A stretch of 64,000 nucleotides of DNA from Marinobacterium nitratireducens (GCF_014645375.1 NZ_BMLT01000002.1:186001-250000); one strand, 5' to 3'. Shown: positions 50,231 to 60,356, numbered from the stretch's first letter. Notes: generated by a model from the sequence alone, not told the origin. Numbers and translations: made by a program.

Positions 50231-52435
50231 ATGAACAAGGCGCTCGAAGAACCGGCCGCCCAGCGCGACGCCGAGGCCCCGGCAGAACCGGTGCTGGATC
50301 AGACCGAGGCGACCCAGGCGCTGCTCGAGAGCCGCGAGAGCCTGGCGATCACCGAGCCGGTGGAGGTGCCGCCGGTCGACCTCAAGGCGCCGGAGCTCTA
50401 CATCAACCGTGAGCTCAGTCATCTGCAGTTCAACGTGCGGGTGCTGGAGCAGGCGCTGGACCCGGGCTACCCGCTGCTCGAACGGCTGATGTTCCTGCTG
50501 ATCTTCTCCAGCAACCTGGACGAGTTCTTCGAGATCCGCGTCGCCGAGCAGCTGCGCCAGCTCAAGTACGGCCGCGAAGCGGTCGGCCCTGACGCCATGC
50601 ACCCGCAGAAGGTGCTGGAGCGCATTCGCGAGATCTGCGATCTCAATGTCACGCGTCAGTACAAGATTCTCAACGAGATCATCTTTCCGGAGATGGCGTC
50701 CCAGGGCATCCGCTTCATCCGCCGCGCCGACTGGACCCCGGAGCAGCGTGACTGGGTGCGGGAATACTTCGACGGGAACGTGGTGCCGGTGATCAGCCCG
50801 ATTGGTCTGGATCCGTCGCATCCTTTCCCGCGGCTGGTCAACAAGAGCCTCAACTTCATCGTCCAGCTCGACGGCAAGGACGCTTTCGGTCGTGAGACCG
50901 GACTGGCGATCATTCCTGCACCGCGCTCGCTGCCTCGCCTGATCCGGCTGCCCGACGAGCTGTGCAACGGCGGCGACAACCTGGTGTTCCTGTCGTCGAT
51001 GATCCACGAGTTCGCCGACGATCTCTTTCCGGGTATGGCGATCAAGGGCTGCTATCAGTTTCGCATTACCCGCAACGCCGACCTGACCTTCGACTTCGAG
51101 GAGATCGAGGACCTGGCGCGTACCCTGAAAGGGGAACTGCACTCGCGCAAGTACGGCGACGCCGTGCGCCTGGAGGTGGACAACCGCACACCCGAGGAAT
51201 TCATCAGCTTCCTGCAGGAGGAGTTCACCCTCAACGACAGTCAGGTCTACCGCGTCGACGGTCCGGTCAACCTGACCCGCCTGATGGCGGTGCGCGACCT
51301 GGTCGATCGCTCCGACCTGCGCTGGAAGCCGTTTTCTCCGGGCATTCCGAACAAACTTCGCAACGAAAAGACGGTGTTCGAAAGCATCGCCGCCAACGAG
51401 CAGTTGCTGCTGCACCCCTTCCAGTCGTTCTCGCCGGTGGTGGATCTGCTGCGCCAGGCGGCCAAGGATCCCAAGGTGGTGGCGATCAAGCAGACGCTGT
51501 ACCGCACCGGCGACAAGTCCGACATCGTCAATGCGCTGGTCGAAGCGGCCCGCAGCGGCAAGGAGGTCACGGTGGTGATCGAGCTGCGCGCCCGTTTCGA
51601 CGAGGAAAGTAACCTGCACCTGGCAAGCCGTCTGCAAGAGGCCGGCTGCCTGGTGGTCTACGGCGTGGTGGGCTACAAGTGCCATGCCAAGGCGATGCTG
51701 ATCGTGCGCCAGGAAGGCAACAAGCTGGTACGTTACTGCCACCTCGGCACCGGTAACTATCATTCCGGCACGGCCCGCCTCTATACCGACTACAGCTTCA
51801 TCACCGCCGATCAGGAGATGGGCGAGGATGTGCACAAGGTGTTCCAGCAGCTCACCGGCATGGGCAAGATCCAGCGCCTGAAAAAGCTCTTCAACGCGCC
51901 CTTCACGCTGATGGCGAAGATGATCGAGCTGATTCAGCGTGAAGCCAGGAACGCCGCCAGCGGCAAGCCGGCACGCATTATCGTCAAGGTCAACGGGCTC
52001 ACCGAACCGAAGCTGATCCGGGCGCTCTACGAAGCCTCTCAGGCCGGGGTGCAGATCGACCTGGTGGTGCGCGGGATGTGCCAGCTGCGCCCGGGCATTG
52101 AGGGCATTTCCGATAATATCCGCGTGGTGTCGATCATCGGCCGCTTCCTCGAGCACACACGGGTCTACTACTTCGAGAATACCGGCGGCAAGCCCGACGT
52201 CTTCTGTTCCAGCGCCGACTGGATGGAGCGCAATATGCGCAACCGCGTCGAGACCGGGTTTCAGCTCTCCGGCAAGAACGCCGAACGCATCAGGCGCGAG
52301 CTGGAATACTACCTGCAGGACAATACCCAGTCCTGGGAGCTGGCACTGGACGGCAGCTACACGCTGCGCCAGCCCGCCGAGGGCGAAGAGCCCTTCAGCG
52401 CCCAGCAGCAGCTGCTGAGCGATTACGCCAGCTGA
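50231..52435 (+). CDS. ppk: Polyphosphate kinase
   Basis: 734 residues; a 50-residue acidic N-terminal extension precedes the standard PPK1 start (APELYINRELSHLQFNVRVLEQA, FLLIFSSNLDEFFEIRVA). The phosphohistidine region GYKCHAKAMLI and second active His in LEHTRVYYF are intact, as are LRARFDEESN and CHLGTGNYHSGTARLYTD. It makes polyphosphate reversibly from ATP. It lies downstream of hemB on the same strand, an arrangement kept in Pseudomonas. Confidence 0.97.
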   Translation: MNKALEEPAAQRDAEAPAEPVLDQTEATQALLESRESLAITEPVEVPPVDLKAPELYINRELSHLQFNVRVLEQALDPGYPLLERLMFLLIFSSNLDEFFEIRVAEQLRQLKYGREAVGPDAMHPQKVLERIREICDLNVTRQYKILNEIIFPEMASQGIRFIRRADWTPEQRDWVREYFDGNVVPVISPIGLDPSHPFPRLVNKSLNFIVQLDGKDAFGRETGLAIIPAPRSLPRLIRLPDELCNGGDNLVFLSSMIHEFADDLFPGMAIKGCYQFRITRNADLTFDFEEIEDLARTLKGELHSRKYGDAVRLEVDNRTPEEFISFLQEEFTLNDSQVYRVDGPVNLTRLMAVRDLVDRSDLRWKPFSPGIPNKLRNEKTVFESIAANEQLLLHPFQSFSPVVDLLRQAAKDPKVVAIKQTLYRTGDKSDIVNALVEAARSGKEVTVVIELRARFDEESNLHLASRLQEAGCLVVYGVVGYKCHAKAMLIVRQEGNKLVRYCHLGTGNYHSGTARLYTDYSFITADQEMGEDVHKVFQQLTGMGKIQRLKKLFNAPFTLMAKMIELIQREARNAASGKPARIIVKVNGLTEPKLIRALYEASQAGVQIDLVVRGMCQLRPGIEGISDNIRVVSIIGRFLEHTRVYYFENTGGKPDVFCSSADWMERNMRNRVETGFQLSGKNAERIRRELEYYLQDNTQSWELALDGSYTLRQPAEGEEPFSAQQQLLSDYAS

Positions 52436-52961
52436 AAGTCGCACCGGGCGCGACTTGATGCAGTAGGTTGGGTCTAGCGACGAAGTCGCGTAACCCAACA
52501 CCCGTGGTGCGGGCTGAAACCAATCGATCTGTACTGCGATTGATATGGCGGGTTCCCCGAAAAATGGCTCCTGCGTTTTCGGGGTTTCCACCGTCCATGG
52601 CGGTTCCGCGATGCCCGTACCGCAATAGGTAGGTTACCCAAGGTGCCAATGCATCGCTTCACCCACCCTCCGGCTTTTTTGTTAACTGCCCGCTGTCGAC
52701 TATCTCCTTCCCACTTCGTCTGTCCACCGCTACACTGCCTTGGCGAGGCAGTCGGATTTCCCCATATTCATCCCATACGATTGCCTTTTGACGAAATTTA
52801 AGGAAAATGGCGTCCCTTGCCCGGACCCTCGCTGTTTTTTGGGTCCGGGGCAGGCTTACTGATCGGACGCGGGCGTTACCAGGCAGTGCGCGTCACCGGA
52901 GGTGGTTGCGCAGTGATCCTGCCAGGCCGCCACGACCCAGGGCGATAACGGAATCCAACAG
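52436..52961. other. Intergenic region between ppk and the ABC transporter
   Basis: 526 nt with no supported gene. The left third is a dispersed repeat (52463-52620). The rest should hold the promoter of the amino acid transporter operon; an AT-rich segment lies at 52780-52810. No riboswitch or RNA gene was recognised. Confidence 0.5.
52463..52620. repeat. Dispersed repeat element, copy 2
   Basis: Begins GTAGGTTGGGTCTAG and ends GGTTCCGCGATGCCCGTA like the copy at 37588-37700. It has an extra internal piece of about 50 bp containing the hairpin CCCCGAAAA...TTTTCGGGG. Both copies lie in spaces between operons. Confidence 0.75.
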
Positions 52962-53738
52962 ATGTCCCAGGCGCAAACAGCTTTGGAGCTGGTCGATATT
53001 CACAAATCCTACGGAGAGCTCGAAGTCCTGAAGGGGATTTCTCTGCAGGCGAGGGATGGCGACGTCATTTCCATCCTCGGCTCCAGCGGCTCCGGCAAAA
53101 GCACCCTGCTACGCTGCATCAACCTGCTCGAACGCCCCAACGCCGGACAGATCCGCGTTGCCGGCGAGGAACTGGTGCTGAAAAAGGCCAAGGATGGCGC
53201 GCTCGACGCGGCCAGCCGCCGTCAGCTTGAACAGATGCGCGCGCGCATCGGCTTCGTGTTTCAGAGCTTCAACCTCTGGCCCCACAAAACCATTCTCGAC
53301 AATATCATCGAAGCGCCGATACAGGTGCTCGGGCAGTCGCGGCAACAGGCGGTTGCCCGGGCGCAGGAGCTGCTTGCACGCGTCGGTCTCGAGGACAAGG
53401 CCAAGGCCTACCCGGGCAACCTTTCCGGCGGCCAGCAGCAGCGTGTCGCCATTGCCCGTGCGCTGGCGATGGACCCGCAGGTGCTGCTGTTCGACGAGCC
53501 GACCTCGGCGCTGGATCCGGAGCTGGTTAATGAGGTGCTGGCGGTGATTCGTTCGCTCGCCGAAGAGGGGCGCACCATGCTGATCGTCACCCACGAAATG
53601 CGCTTTGCGCGCGATGTGTCGAGTCAGGTGGTGTTCCTGCACCAGGGGCAGATCGAGGAAATGGGACCACCGGAACAGCTGTTCGGGAATCCGCGCTCAC
53701 AGCGGGTGCGCGACTTCATGTCGAGCCACCTGTCCTGA
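52962..53738 (+). CDS. Polar amino acid ABC transporter, ATPase
   Basis: 258 residues. Walker [11 protein letters not shown]-loop [11 protein letters not shown], signature [15 protein letters not shown], Walker [15 protein letters not shown] and the switch His in IVTHEM. The sequence is of the HisP/ArtP/AotP type. It powers the binding protein and two permeases that follow, an uptake system for arginine, histidine or related amino acids; the exact substrate cannot be read. Confidence 0.95.
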   Translation: MSQAQTALELVDIHKSYGELEVLKGISLQARDGDVISILGSSGSGKSTLLRCINLLERPNAGQIRVAGEELVLKKAKDGALDAASRRQLEQMRARIGFVFQSFNLWPHKTILDNIIEAPIQVLGQSRQQAVARAQELLARVGLEDKAKAYPGNLSGGQQQRVAIARALAMDPQVLLFDEPTSALDPELVNEVLAVIRSLAEEGRTMLIVTHEMRFARDVSSQVVFLHQGQIEEMGPPEQLFGNPRSQRVRDFMSSHLS

Positions 53739-53848
53739 CGAGCCTGTCGGTCCGGGCACCCGACCGGCCCGGCGGGGCATCTATTCTGTAGGGAGCCCGC
53801 CGTTACCAACGGCAATAACAACAACGCTATCAGCGAGAGACAAAAACC

Positions 53849-54610
53849 ATGACCATGCGCAAACTGATCGCAACCCTTTCCCTGGCTGTCGGCGGCCTGC
53901 TGTCCGCACTGCCGGCACAGGCTGATACCGAGACCATCCGCATCGCGACCGAAGGCGCCTATGCGCCTTTCAACATGATCGACGAAAGTGGCGAACTCAA
54001 GGGCTTCGACGTCGATATCGCCAACGCCCTCTGCGCCCAGATGAAGGCCGATTGCGAGCTGGTGGCCCAGGACTGGGATGGCATCATTCCGGGTCTTATG
54101 ACCCGCAAGTACGATGCCATCATCGCGTCCATGTCGATTACCGACGAGCGTCTGCGTGTGGTCGACTTCTCCGATCGTTACTACTCCAACGTGCTGGCCT
54201 TCGTCGCCGCCAAGGGGCAGGAGCTCGATACCTCCGAAGCGGGTCTCAAGGGCAAGGTCGTCGGCGCCCAGCGCGCCACCATCGCCGGCCAGTACCTCGA
54301 GGACAACTTGGCCGATGTCGTCGGCGTCAAGCTCTACGACACCCAGGACAACGCCTATCTGGACCTGGCCGCCGGCCGCCTGGACGCGTTGCTGTCCGAC
54401 AAATTCCCGGCCTACGACTGGCTGCAGAGCGAAGCCGGCGAGGGCTTCGAGTTCAAGGGTGAGGACATCGATATCAATGACGAAATCGCCATCGCGGTAC
54501 GCAAGGGCGATCCGCTGAAGGACAAGTTCAGCGAGGCGATCAAGGCCATCGTCGAGAACGGTACTTACAAGGAGATCAACGACAAGTACTTCCCGTTCTC
54601 CATCTACTGA
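53849..54610 (+). CDS. Polar amino acid ABC transporter, periplasmic binding protein
   Basis: 253 residues with a signal peptide (MRKLIATLSLAVGGLLSALPAQA). SBP family 3 features: IRIATEGAYAPFNMIDESGELKGFDVDIANALC, the disulphide-type Cys pair ALCAQMKADCE, and DGIIPGLMTRKYDAIIASMSITDERL. It resembles HisJ/ArgT/AotJ, so it probably binds arginine, ornithine, lysine or histidine. A hairpin-T terminator after it would raise its level over the permeases. Confidence 0.95.
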   Translation: MTMRKLIATLSLAVGGLLSALPAQADTETIRIATEGAYAPFNMIDESGELKGFDVDIANALCAQMKADCELVAQDWDGIIPGLMTRKYDAIIASMSITDERLRVVDFSDRYYSNVLAFVAAKGQELDTSEAGLKGKVVGAQRATIAGQYLEDNLADVVGVKLYDTQDNAYLDLAAGRLDALLSDKFPAYDWLQSEAGEGFEFKGEDIDINDEIAIAVRKGDPLKDKFSEAIKAIVENGTYKEINDKYFPFSIY

Positions 54611-54619
54611 TTATCCGAC

Positions 54620-54641
54620 GGGGCTCGCAAGAGCCCCTTTT
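54620..54641 (+). terminator. Partial terminator within the transporter operon
   Basis: Perfect GGGGCTC-GCAA-GAGCCCC hairpin with a GNRA tetraloop followed by TTTT. It lies 10 nt after the binding-protein stop and 23 nt before the first permease, so it probably attenuates downstream expression. Confidence 0.8.
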
Positions 54642-54663
54642 ACGCTGACAGGACAATCCGACA

Positions 54664-55356
54664 ATGGATCTTCAGGGTTTCGGCCATCTGCTCGTTTCCG
54701 GTGCCTGGGTGACGCTGCAACTGGCGCTGGCCAGCCTTTTCGTAGGCCTGATCTTCGGTCTGATCGGTGCCTCCGCCAAGCTGTCCAGGTTTCGCTTCGC
54801 CCGCTGGCTGGGAACGCTCTACACCACCTTCGTGCGGGGCATTCCCGAGCTGCTGCTCGTACTGACCATTTATTTCGGTGGCTCGATGCTGCTGATGGGC
54901 ATCGGCAGCTGGTTCGGCTACGACGAATACATCGAGATCAGCGCTTTCGTCGCCGGTGTGGCGGCGCTGTCCGTCGCCTTTGGCGCTTACGCCACCGAGG
55001 TGTTCCGGGCGGCGATCCAGGAGCTGCCGAAAGGACAGTGGGAGTCGGCCTACGCCCTCGGCATGACGCGCCGCAAGACCTTTTTCCGCATTATTCTGCC
55101 ACAGGTCTGGCGGCTTGCATTGCCGGGTCTGGGCAACCTGTTCCAGGTGCTGCTCAAGGACACCGCGCTGGTGTCGGTGGTCGGACTCGACGAGCTGATG
55201 CGCCAGGCCTACGTGGCGTCCGGTTACACCAAGGAACCCTTTACCTTCTACATGGCGGCGGCCTTTATCTATCTGGGACTGACGGTGATCGCGACCTGCA
55301 TCACCATGCTGCTGGAGCGTGCCAGCAACCCGGCAGCGCGGGGGGCTCGGGCATGA
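54664..55356 (+). CDS. Polar amino acid ABC transporter, permease 1
   Basis: 230 residues with five or so membrane helices and the EAA-type loop (ELPKGQWESAYALGMTRRKTFFRIILPQVWRLALPGLGN). HisQ-like: FVRGIPELLLVLTIYFGGS. It forms the inner-membrane channel with permease 2. Confidence 0.94.
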   Translation: MDLQGFGHLLVSGAWVTLQLALASLFVGLIFGLIGASAKLSRFRFARWLGTLYTTFVRGIPELLLVLTIYFGGSMLLMGIGSWFGYDEYIEISAFVAGVAALSVAFGAYATEVFRAAIQELPKGQWESAYALGMTRRKTFFRIILPQVWRLALPGLGNLFQVLLKDTALVSVVGLDELMRQAYVASGYTKEPFTFYMAAAFIYLGLTVIATCITMLLERASNPAARGARA

Positions 55357-55384
55357 TCAATCGATACCGCAGGGAGACGTGGCG

Positions 55385-56125
55385 ATGAGCTGGGACTGGA
55401 GCATAATCTGGCAGTACCTGCCCCGACTGCTCGACGGTGCGTTGCTGACGCTGGAGCTGGTGGCCATTTCCGGCCTGATCGGCATCGCCCTGGCGGTGCC
55501 GCTGGCGCTGCTTCGGGTGTCGCCGAACCCCTGGGTGCGGGCGCTGCCGTTTGCCTATATCTTTTTCTTTCGCGGCACGCCGCTGCTGGTACAGATCTTT
55601 CTGATCTACTACGGCGCCTCCCAGTTCGAGGCGGTGAAGCAGTCGGTGCTCTGGAACCTGCTCAGCGAGCCGTACTGGTGCGCGATCATCGCCTTTTCGA
55701 TGAATACCGCGGCCTACAGCGCCGAGCTGATTCGGGGCGCCATCCAGGCGATTCCGCGCGGCGAGATCGAAGCGGCCGAGGCGCTCGGTATGAGCAAGCC
55801 GCTGCAGGTTCGGCGCATCGTGCTGCCGCGCGCCTTCGGTATCGTGCTGCCGGCCTACGGCAACGAGCTTATCCTGATGCTCAAGGGCAGCTCGCTGGCC
55901 TCGACCATTACCCTGCTGGATCTTACCGGCATGGCCAGGACCATCATCGCCCGTACCTACACGCCGCTGGAGATCTTCTTCGCCGCCGGCATGATCTATC
56001 TGCTGATCAGCGCCTGCTTTATCGGCGGCTTCCGCCTGCTGGAGCGACGCCTGAACCGCTACCAGCACTACCGTCACCATATCGCCCACGAGATGACCGA
56101 GGTCGATCCCCGGTTGCAGGATTAA
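55385..56125 (+). CDS. Polar amino acid ABC transporter, permease 2
   Basis: 246 residues from the ATG at 55385 (GGGAGA upstream, 28 nt after permease 1). HisM-like with FFFRGTPLLVQIFLIYYG and the EAA loop (AIPRGEIEAAEALGMSKPLQVRRIVLPRAFGIVLPAYGNE). It completes the four-gene importer; the operon ends with a REP-like pair. Confidence 0.94.
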   Translation: MSWDWSIIWQYLPRLLDGALLTLELVAISGLIGIALAVPLALLRVSPNPWVRALPFAYIFFFRGTPLLVQIFLIYYGASQFEAVKQSVLWNLLSEPYWCAIIAFSMNTAAYSAELIRGAIQAIPRGEIEAAEALGMSKPLQVRRIVLPRAFGIVLPAYGNELILMLKGSSLASTITLLDLTGMARTIIARTYTPLEIFFAAGMIYLLISACFIGGFRLLERRLNRYQHYRHHIAHEMTEVDPRLQD

Positions 56126-56163
56126 GGCCAGGGATCGCGGGAGGCCGGCCCGCCTGTATGCTC

Positions 56164-56231
56164 GTAGGAGCCGCGCCTCGCGGCGAACCGAGTTAGCACG
56201 GTGGCCATTCGCGGCGGGGCGCCGCTCCTAC
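56164..56231. repeat. REP-like inverted pair
   Basis: GTAGGAGCCGCGCCTCGCGG with CGAA on the left, and TTCGCGGCGGGGCGCCGCTC with CTAC on the right. It lies between convergent genes, as REP elements usually do. Confidence 0.8.
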
Positions 56232-56253
56232 GATATAAATGACGCGTGACGCG

Positions 56254-57090
56254 TCACTCGTCGGCCAGAATCTGCGCGTATCCGGTCCGGTAATCGGGAT
56301 AGCGCAGGCGATAGCCGCTGGCCTTGAGACGGGTGTTGCGACAGCGTTTGCTGCCGCCGCGGCGCACCGGCTTTCGCTCGCAGATCTCGACCCCAAGCTG
56401 CAACGCCAGCCACTCCATCACCTCGTGAAGCGGCGTCGGGGCGTCGTCCGTGGCCAGATAAAGCGGCTCCAGCGGCCGTTCGTCCAGGCAGCGCCGGATC
56501 AGGTGCGCCAGTACCCCAGCGCAGTCGTCGCGGTGGATGCGGTTGCCGTAATGCGGAGGTTCTGCGGGAGCGGCGATGCCGCTGCGTACCTGGTTCAGCA
56601 GGTGGTTGCGACCGGGACCGTAGATGCCGCTGAAGCGCACCACCGTCGCCGGTATGCCGCTGCCGAGCGCCAGCCGTTCCGCTTCCAGCAGGATGCGGCC
56701 GCTGAAACCGGTCGGCTCGGTGGTGCTGGACTCGTCGACCCAGCGACCGTCGGCCTGATGATAGACGCCGGTGCTGGAGGTGAAAAACAGCTGCCGCGGC
56801 GGCGCGGGCAGCGCCGCCAGCAGATTGCGCAGGCCCTCGACATAGGCCAATCGGTAGCCGTTCTCGTCGTGCGTTGTCGCCGCCGTGCAGTACACCAGAA
56901 TGTCGCAGGCCGGCAGCTTCTGCAGGCTCGCCGGGTCGGTCAGGTCGGCGGCGATGCCGTGGATGCCCGCGGGCAGCTGGTTTATAGTACGGCGAAGGCC
57001 CTGGACGAAATGGCCTGCCGCGGCCAGCTCCACTCCCAGGGCGCTGCCGACGTCGCCGCAGCCGGCGATCAGTATTCGTTGCTTGTGCAT
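56254..57090 (-). CDS. NAD(P)-binding epimerase-like protein (SDR family)
   Basis: 278 residues from the ATG at 57090 (MHKQRILIAGCGDVGSALG), a Rossmann GxGxxG motif. FFTSSTGVYHQADGRWVDESS is similar to the short-chain dehydrogenase YeeZ family, with VVRFSGIYGPGRN and YGNRIHRDDCAGVLAHLI. The YxxxK catalytic pair is not obvious. Substrate unknown. It is divergent from oxyR, with 79 nt between starts. Confidence 0.87.
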   Translation of the reverse strand: MHKQRILIAGCGDVGSALGVELAAAGHFVQGLRRTINQLPAGIHGIAADLTDPASLQKLPACDILVYCTAATTHDENGYRLAYVEGLRNLLAALPAPPRQLFFTSSTGVYHQADGRWVDESSTTEPTGFSGRILLEAERLALGSGIPATVVRFSGIYGPGRNHLLNQVRSGIAAPAEPPHYGNRIHRDDCAGVLAHLIRRCLDERPLEPLYLATDDAPTPLHEVMEWLALQLGVEICERKPVRRGGSKRCRNTRLKASGYRLRYPDYRTGYAQILADE

Positions 57091-57169
57091 CAACCGGTCT
57101 CCGTCAGTCCAGGGCGGCAAATGGTAACCTGACGGCACCTGCAGAGCCAAGCGAGAAAGGAAGTCTTCG

Positions 57170-58084
57170 ATGACGCTCACAGAGCTGCGCTATATCGTCA
57201 CCCTTGCCCGCGAGCAGCATTTCGGACGGGCGGCCGAGCGCTGTTACGTCAGTCAGCCGACGCTGTCGATAGCGGTCAAGAAGCTCGAGGACGAGCTCGG
57301 AATCGCCCTGTTCGAACGCAGCAAGAACTCGGTTCGCCTCACGCCCACCGGCGAGCGCATCGTGCAGCAGGCGCAGAAGGTGCTGGAGCAGGCCGAGTCG
57401 ATCAAGGACCTGGCCCAGCAGGGCAAGGACCAGCTCTCGAGTCCGCTGCGGGTCGGGGCCATCTATACCATAGGCCCTTACCTGTTTCCGCACCTGGTAC
57501 CCGAAGTACAGCGGCTGGCGCCGCAGATGCCGCTCTACATCGAGGAGAATTTCACCGAGACGCTGCGTGGCAAGGTTCGCAACGGCGAACTCGACGCCAT
57601 CATCGTCGCGCTGCCGTTCAGCGAGCCGGACGTGCTTACCCGGCCGCTCTACGACGAGCCTTTCATGATGCTGCTGCCGAAAAATCACCCCTGGGCGGAG
57701 CTCGACGAAATCGACAGCAATCGCCTCGATGAAACCGAAATGCTGCTGCTCGGCGAGGGACACTGCTTTCGCGACCATGTGCTGGAAGCCTGCCCTACGC
57801 TGTCTCAGGCGATGCATCACCAGCACCATGTCACCGAGGGCAGTTCGCTCGAGACCATTCGCATGATGGTGGCATCGGGGCTCGGTACCAGCGTGTTGCC
57901 GCTGTCGGCGGTCGAGGGGTACTACCGCTCCGATCTGGTCGTGACGAAACCATTCAAGCTTCCGCAGCCGATGCGCACCGTCGCCATCGCCTGGCGCGCC
58001 AGCTTTCCGCGTCCCAAGGCGATCGACGTGCTGGTCGAGGCCCTGAGCCGCTGTCAGCTGAGCGAGGCTGAACCGGTTTCATGA
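57170..58084 (+). CDS. oxyR: Hydrogen peroxide-sensing LysR regulator OxyR
   Basis: 304 residues. N-terminus MTLTELRYIVTLAREQHFGRAAERCYVSQPTLS is the OxyR HTH. Redox cysteines C199 and C208 are present in LLGEGHCFRDHVLEAC. Oxidation forms their disulphide and activates catalase and peroxidase genes. It overlaps recG by 4 nt (ATGA), the oxyR-recG arrangement known in Pseudomonas. Confidence 0.97.
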   Translation: MTLTELRYIVTLAREQHFGRAAERCYVSQPTLSIAVKKLEDELGIALFERSKNSVRLTPTGERIVQQAQKVLEQAESIKDLAQQGKDQLSSPLRVGAIYTIGPYLFPHLVPEVQRLAPQMPLYIEENFTETLRGKVRNGELDAIIVALPFSEPDVLTRPLYDEPFMMLLPKNHPWAELDEIDSNRLDETEMLLLGEGHCFRDHVLEACPTLSQAMHHQHHVTEGSSLETIRMMVASGLGTSVLPLSAVEGYYRSDLVVTKPFKLPQPMRTVAIAWRASFPRPKAIDVLVEALSRCQLSEAEPVS

Positions 58085-60159
58085 GTCTGCCGTTAGCACA
58101 GAGGCCGGTCACCGATCTCAAGGGTGTCGGTGCCGCGCTCGAGCTCAAGCTCGAACGGCTGGGCATTCACACCCTGCAGGATCTGCTGTTTCACCTGCCG
58201 CTACGCTATCAGGACCGTACCCGGGTCGTGCCGGTCGGCGGGCTCGTACCCGGTCAGGAGGCGGTAATCTGCGGCGAGATCAAGGTCGCCGATCTGGTGC
58301 AGGGCCGCCGGCGGGCGCTACTGTGTCGCATCCAGGACGGCACCGGTACCATCAGTCTGCGCTTCTTCCACTTCTCCGCCGCGCAGAAGAATCAGCTCAA
58401 ACCCGGCGTGCGGCTGCGCTGTTTCGGCGAGGCCCGGCCGGGGCCGTCCGGTCTCGAGATGGTGCACCCGGAATACCGGCGCATCGACGCCGAAACGGCG
58501 GTCGCGGTGGAGGACTCGCTGACCCCTATCTACCCCACCACCGAAGGACTGCACCAGACCCGCCTGCGCGGCCTGGTTACATTGGCGCTGCAATCCTTGA
58601 GCGCGGAGGCGTTGCCGGATCTGCTGCCTGAAACATTGCGCAGGCAATGGAATCTGCCTTCGCTCGAGGAGTCGATACGCTACCTGCACCAGCCGCCGGT
58701 CGAGGCCGATCAGGCGCTGCTTCTGGACGGGCGCCATCCTGCGCAACGCCGGCTGGCCTTCGAGGAACTGCTGGCGCATCACCTGTCGTTGCTGAAGCTG
58801 CGACATCAGGCGCAACACCCGGGGGCGCCGTCGCTGCCGTACCGTGGAGAGCTGATACGGCCCTTTCTCGACGCCTTGCCGTTCCCGCTGACCGGAGCCC
58901 AGAAGCGGGTCTGTAACGAGGTGGCGCGGGACCTGGCCCGAACGGTGCCCATGCTGCGTCTGGTGCAGGGCGATGTCGGTTCCGGCAAGACGGTAGTGGC
59001 TGCGATGGCGGCGCTGCAGGCGGTCGAGAACGGGCTCCAGGCCGCGGTGATGGCGCCGACCGAGATACTGGCCGAGCAGCATCATATCAACTTTAGCGCC
59101 TGGCTCGAGCCTTTGGGCCTGGAGGTGGCCTGGCTTGCAGGCAAGGTCAAGGGCAAGGCGCGGGAAAAGCAGCTGGCGGCGATTGCCGCTGGCGAGGCGC
59201 GCGTGGTGGTCGGCACCCATGCACTGTTCCAGGATGACGTGCACTTTGCGGACCTGGGGCTGGTGGTGGTGGACGAGCAGCACCGCTTCGGTGTGCACCA
59301 GCGCCTGAGCCTGCGCGAAAAAGGACGCAACGGCGCGCGCGCGCCGCATCAGCTGATCATGACCGCGACACCGATACCGCGAACGCTGACCATGAGCGCC
59401 TACGCCGACCTCGACTGTTCCGTCATCGACGAGCTGCCGCCGGGGCGCACGCCGGTCAGTACCGTGGTGATCGCCGACAGCCGTCGCGCCGAGGTGGTCG
59501 AGCGGGTCCGGCTGGCCTGCGCCCAGGGGCGTCAGGCCTACTGGGTCTGTACCCTGATCGAGGAATCCGAGGCGCTGCAGTGCCAGGCTGCGGAAGTGAC
59601 CGCCGAATCCCTGCGCGAAGCTCTGCCGGGGCTGCGCATTGGCCTGGTGCACGGACGCATGAAGCCGGCGGAGAAAGCGGCCGTGATGGCGCAGTTCAAG
59701 GCCGCCGAGCTCCAGTTGCTGGTGGCGACCACGGTGATCGAGGTCGGCGTCGATGTGCCCAATGCCAGCCTGATGATCATCGAAAACCCGGAACGTCTGG
59801 GGCTGGCTCAGCTGCACCAGTTGCGCGGCCGGGTCGGGCGCGGATCGGTCGAGAGCTACTGCGTGCTGATGTACCAGGCGCCGCTGTCGAAGCAGGGGCG
59901 TGAACGGCTCGGGGTGATGCGCGAAACCAGCGACGGCTTCCGTATCGCGGAAAAGGACCTGGAACTGCGCGGACCGGGCGAGGTGCTCGGCACCCGTCAG
60001 ACCGGCATGATGCAGTTCCGCATTGCCGATCTGCAGCGAGATGCAGACCTGCTGCCGCGGGTACGGCAGGTGGCGACGCAGATCGAGCACGACGTAGAGC
60101 TGAACAGCGCCGTGATCCGCCGCTGGCTCGGTGCCGGCGAGGAGTACGGGCAGGTGTGA
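58081..60159 (+). CDS. recG: ATP-dependent DNA helicase RecG
   Basis: 692 residues. An N-terminal wedge/OB domain (RVVPVGGLVPGQEAVICGEI) precedes the helicase with Walker A GDVGSGKT from residue 297, VVVDEQHRFGVHQR (motif II), MTATPIPRTL (motif III), and C-terminal VATTVIEVGVDVPNA and QLHQLRGRVGRG. It remodels stalled forks and branched DNA. Length normal. Confidence 0.97.
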   Translation: MSLPLAQRPVTDLKGVGAALELKLERLGIHTLQDLLFHLPLRYQDRTRVVPVGGLVPGQEAVICGEIKVADLVQGRRRALLCRIQDGTGTISLRFFHFSAAQKNQLKPGVRLRCFGEARPGPSGLEMVHPEYRRIDAETAVAVEDSLTPIYPTTEGLHQTRLRGLVTLALQSLSAEALPDLLPETLRRQWNLPSLEESIRYLHQPPVEADQALLLDGRHPAQRRLAFEELLAHHLSLLKLRHQAQHPGAPSLPYRGELIRPFLDALPFPLTGAQKRVCNEVARDLARTVPMLRLVQGDVGSGKTVVAAMAALQAVENGLQAAVMAPTEILAEQHHINFSAWLEPLGLEVAWLAGKVKGKAREKQLAAIAAGEARVVVGTHALFQDDVHFADLGLVVVDEQHRFGVHQRLSLREKGRNGARAPHQLIMTATPIPRTLTMSAYADLDCSVIDELPPGRTPVSTVVIADSRRAEVVERVRLACAQGRQAYWVCTLIEESEALQCQAAEVTAESLREALPGLRIGLVHGRMKPAEKAAVMAQFKAAELQLLVATTVIEVGVDVPNASLMIIENPERLGLAQLHQLRGRVGRGSVESYCVLMYQAPLSKQGRERLGVMRETSDGFRIAEKDLELRGPGEVLGTRQTGMMQFRIADLQRDADLLPRVRQVATQIEHDVELNSAVIRRWLGAGEEYGQV

Positions 60160-60168
60160 TGAGTGGTA

Positions 60169-60231
60169 TAGGAGCCCGCTCTGCGGGCGAATCTTTTCCA
60201 TTCCGGGGTTCGCCCGGGGACCGGGCTCCTA
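60169..60231. repeat. REP-like inverted pair
   Basis: TAGGAGCCCGCTCTGCGGGC with GAA on the left and TTCGCCCGGGGACCGGGCTC with CTA on the right, with a short spacer, directly before the CCCGTCA array. Confidence 0.75.
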
Positions 60232-60238
60232 CAATTTT

Positions 60239-60299
60239 CCCGTCACCCGTCACCCGTCACCCGTCACCCGTCACCCGTCACCCGTCACCCGTCACCCGT
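60239..60299. repeat. Heptanucleotide array (CCCGTCA)x8
   Basis: Eight perfect copies from 60239 to 60294 plus a partial unit, the same heptamer, orientation and copy number as at 18597-18655. It lies about 60 nt upstream of the following gene's start. Confidence 0.95.
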
Positions 60300-60356
60300 G
60301 CTGATGCGATTCATTCCGCATGATAGACTTTGCAGGTAGCCAACGAACCGACGACC

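Noticed and set aside
58318-60201. 627-codon minus-strand frame opposite recG
   Set aside because: recG motifs are complete on the plus strand; the antisense frame only reflects codon bias.
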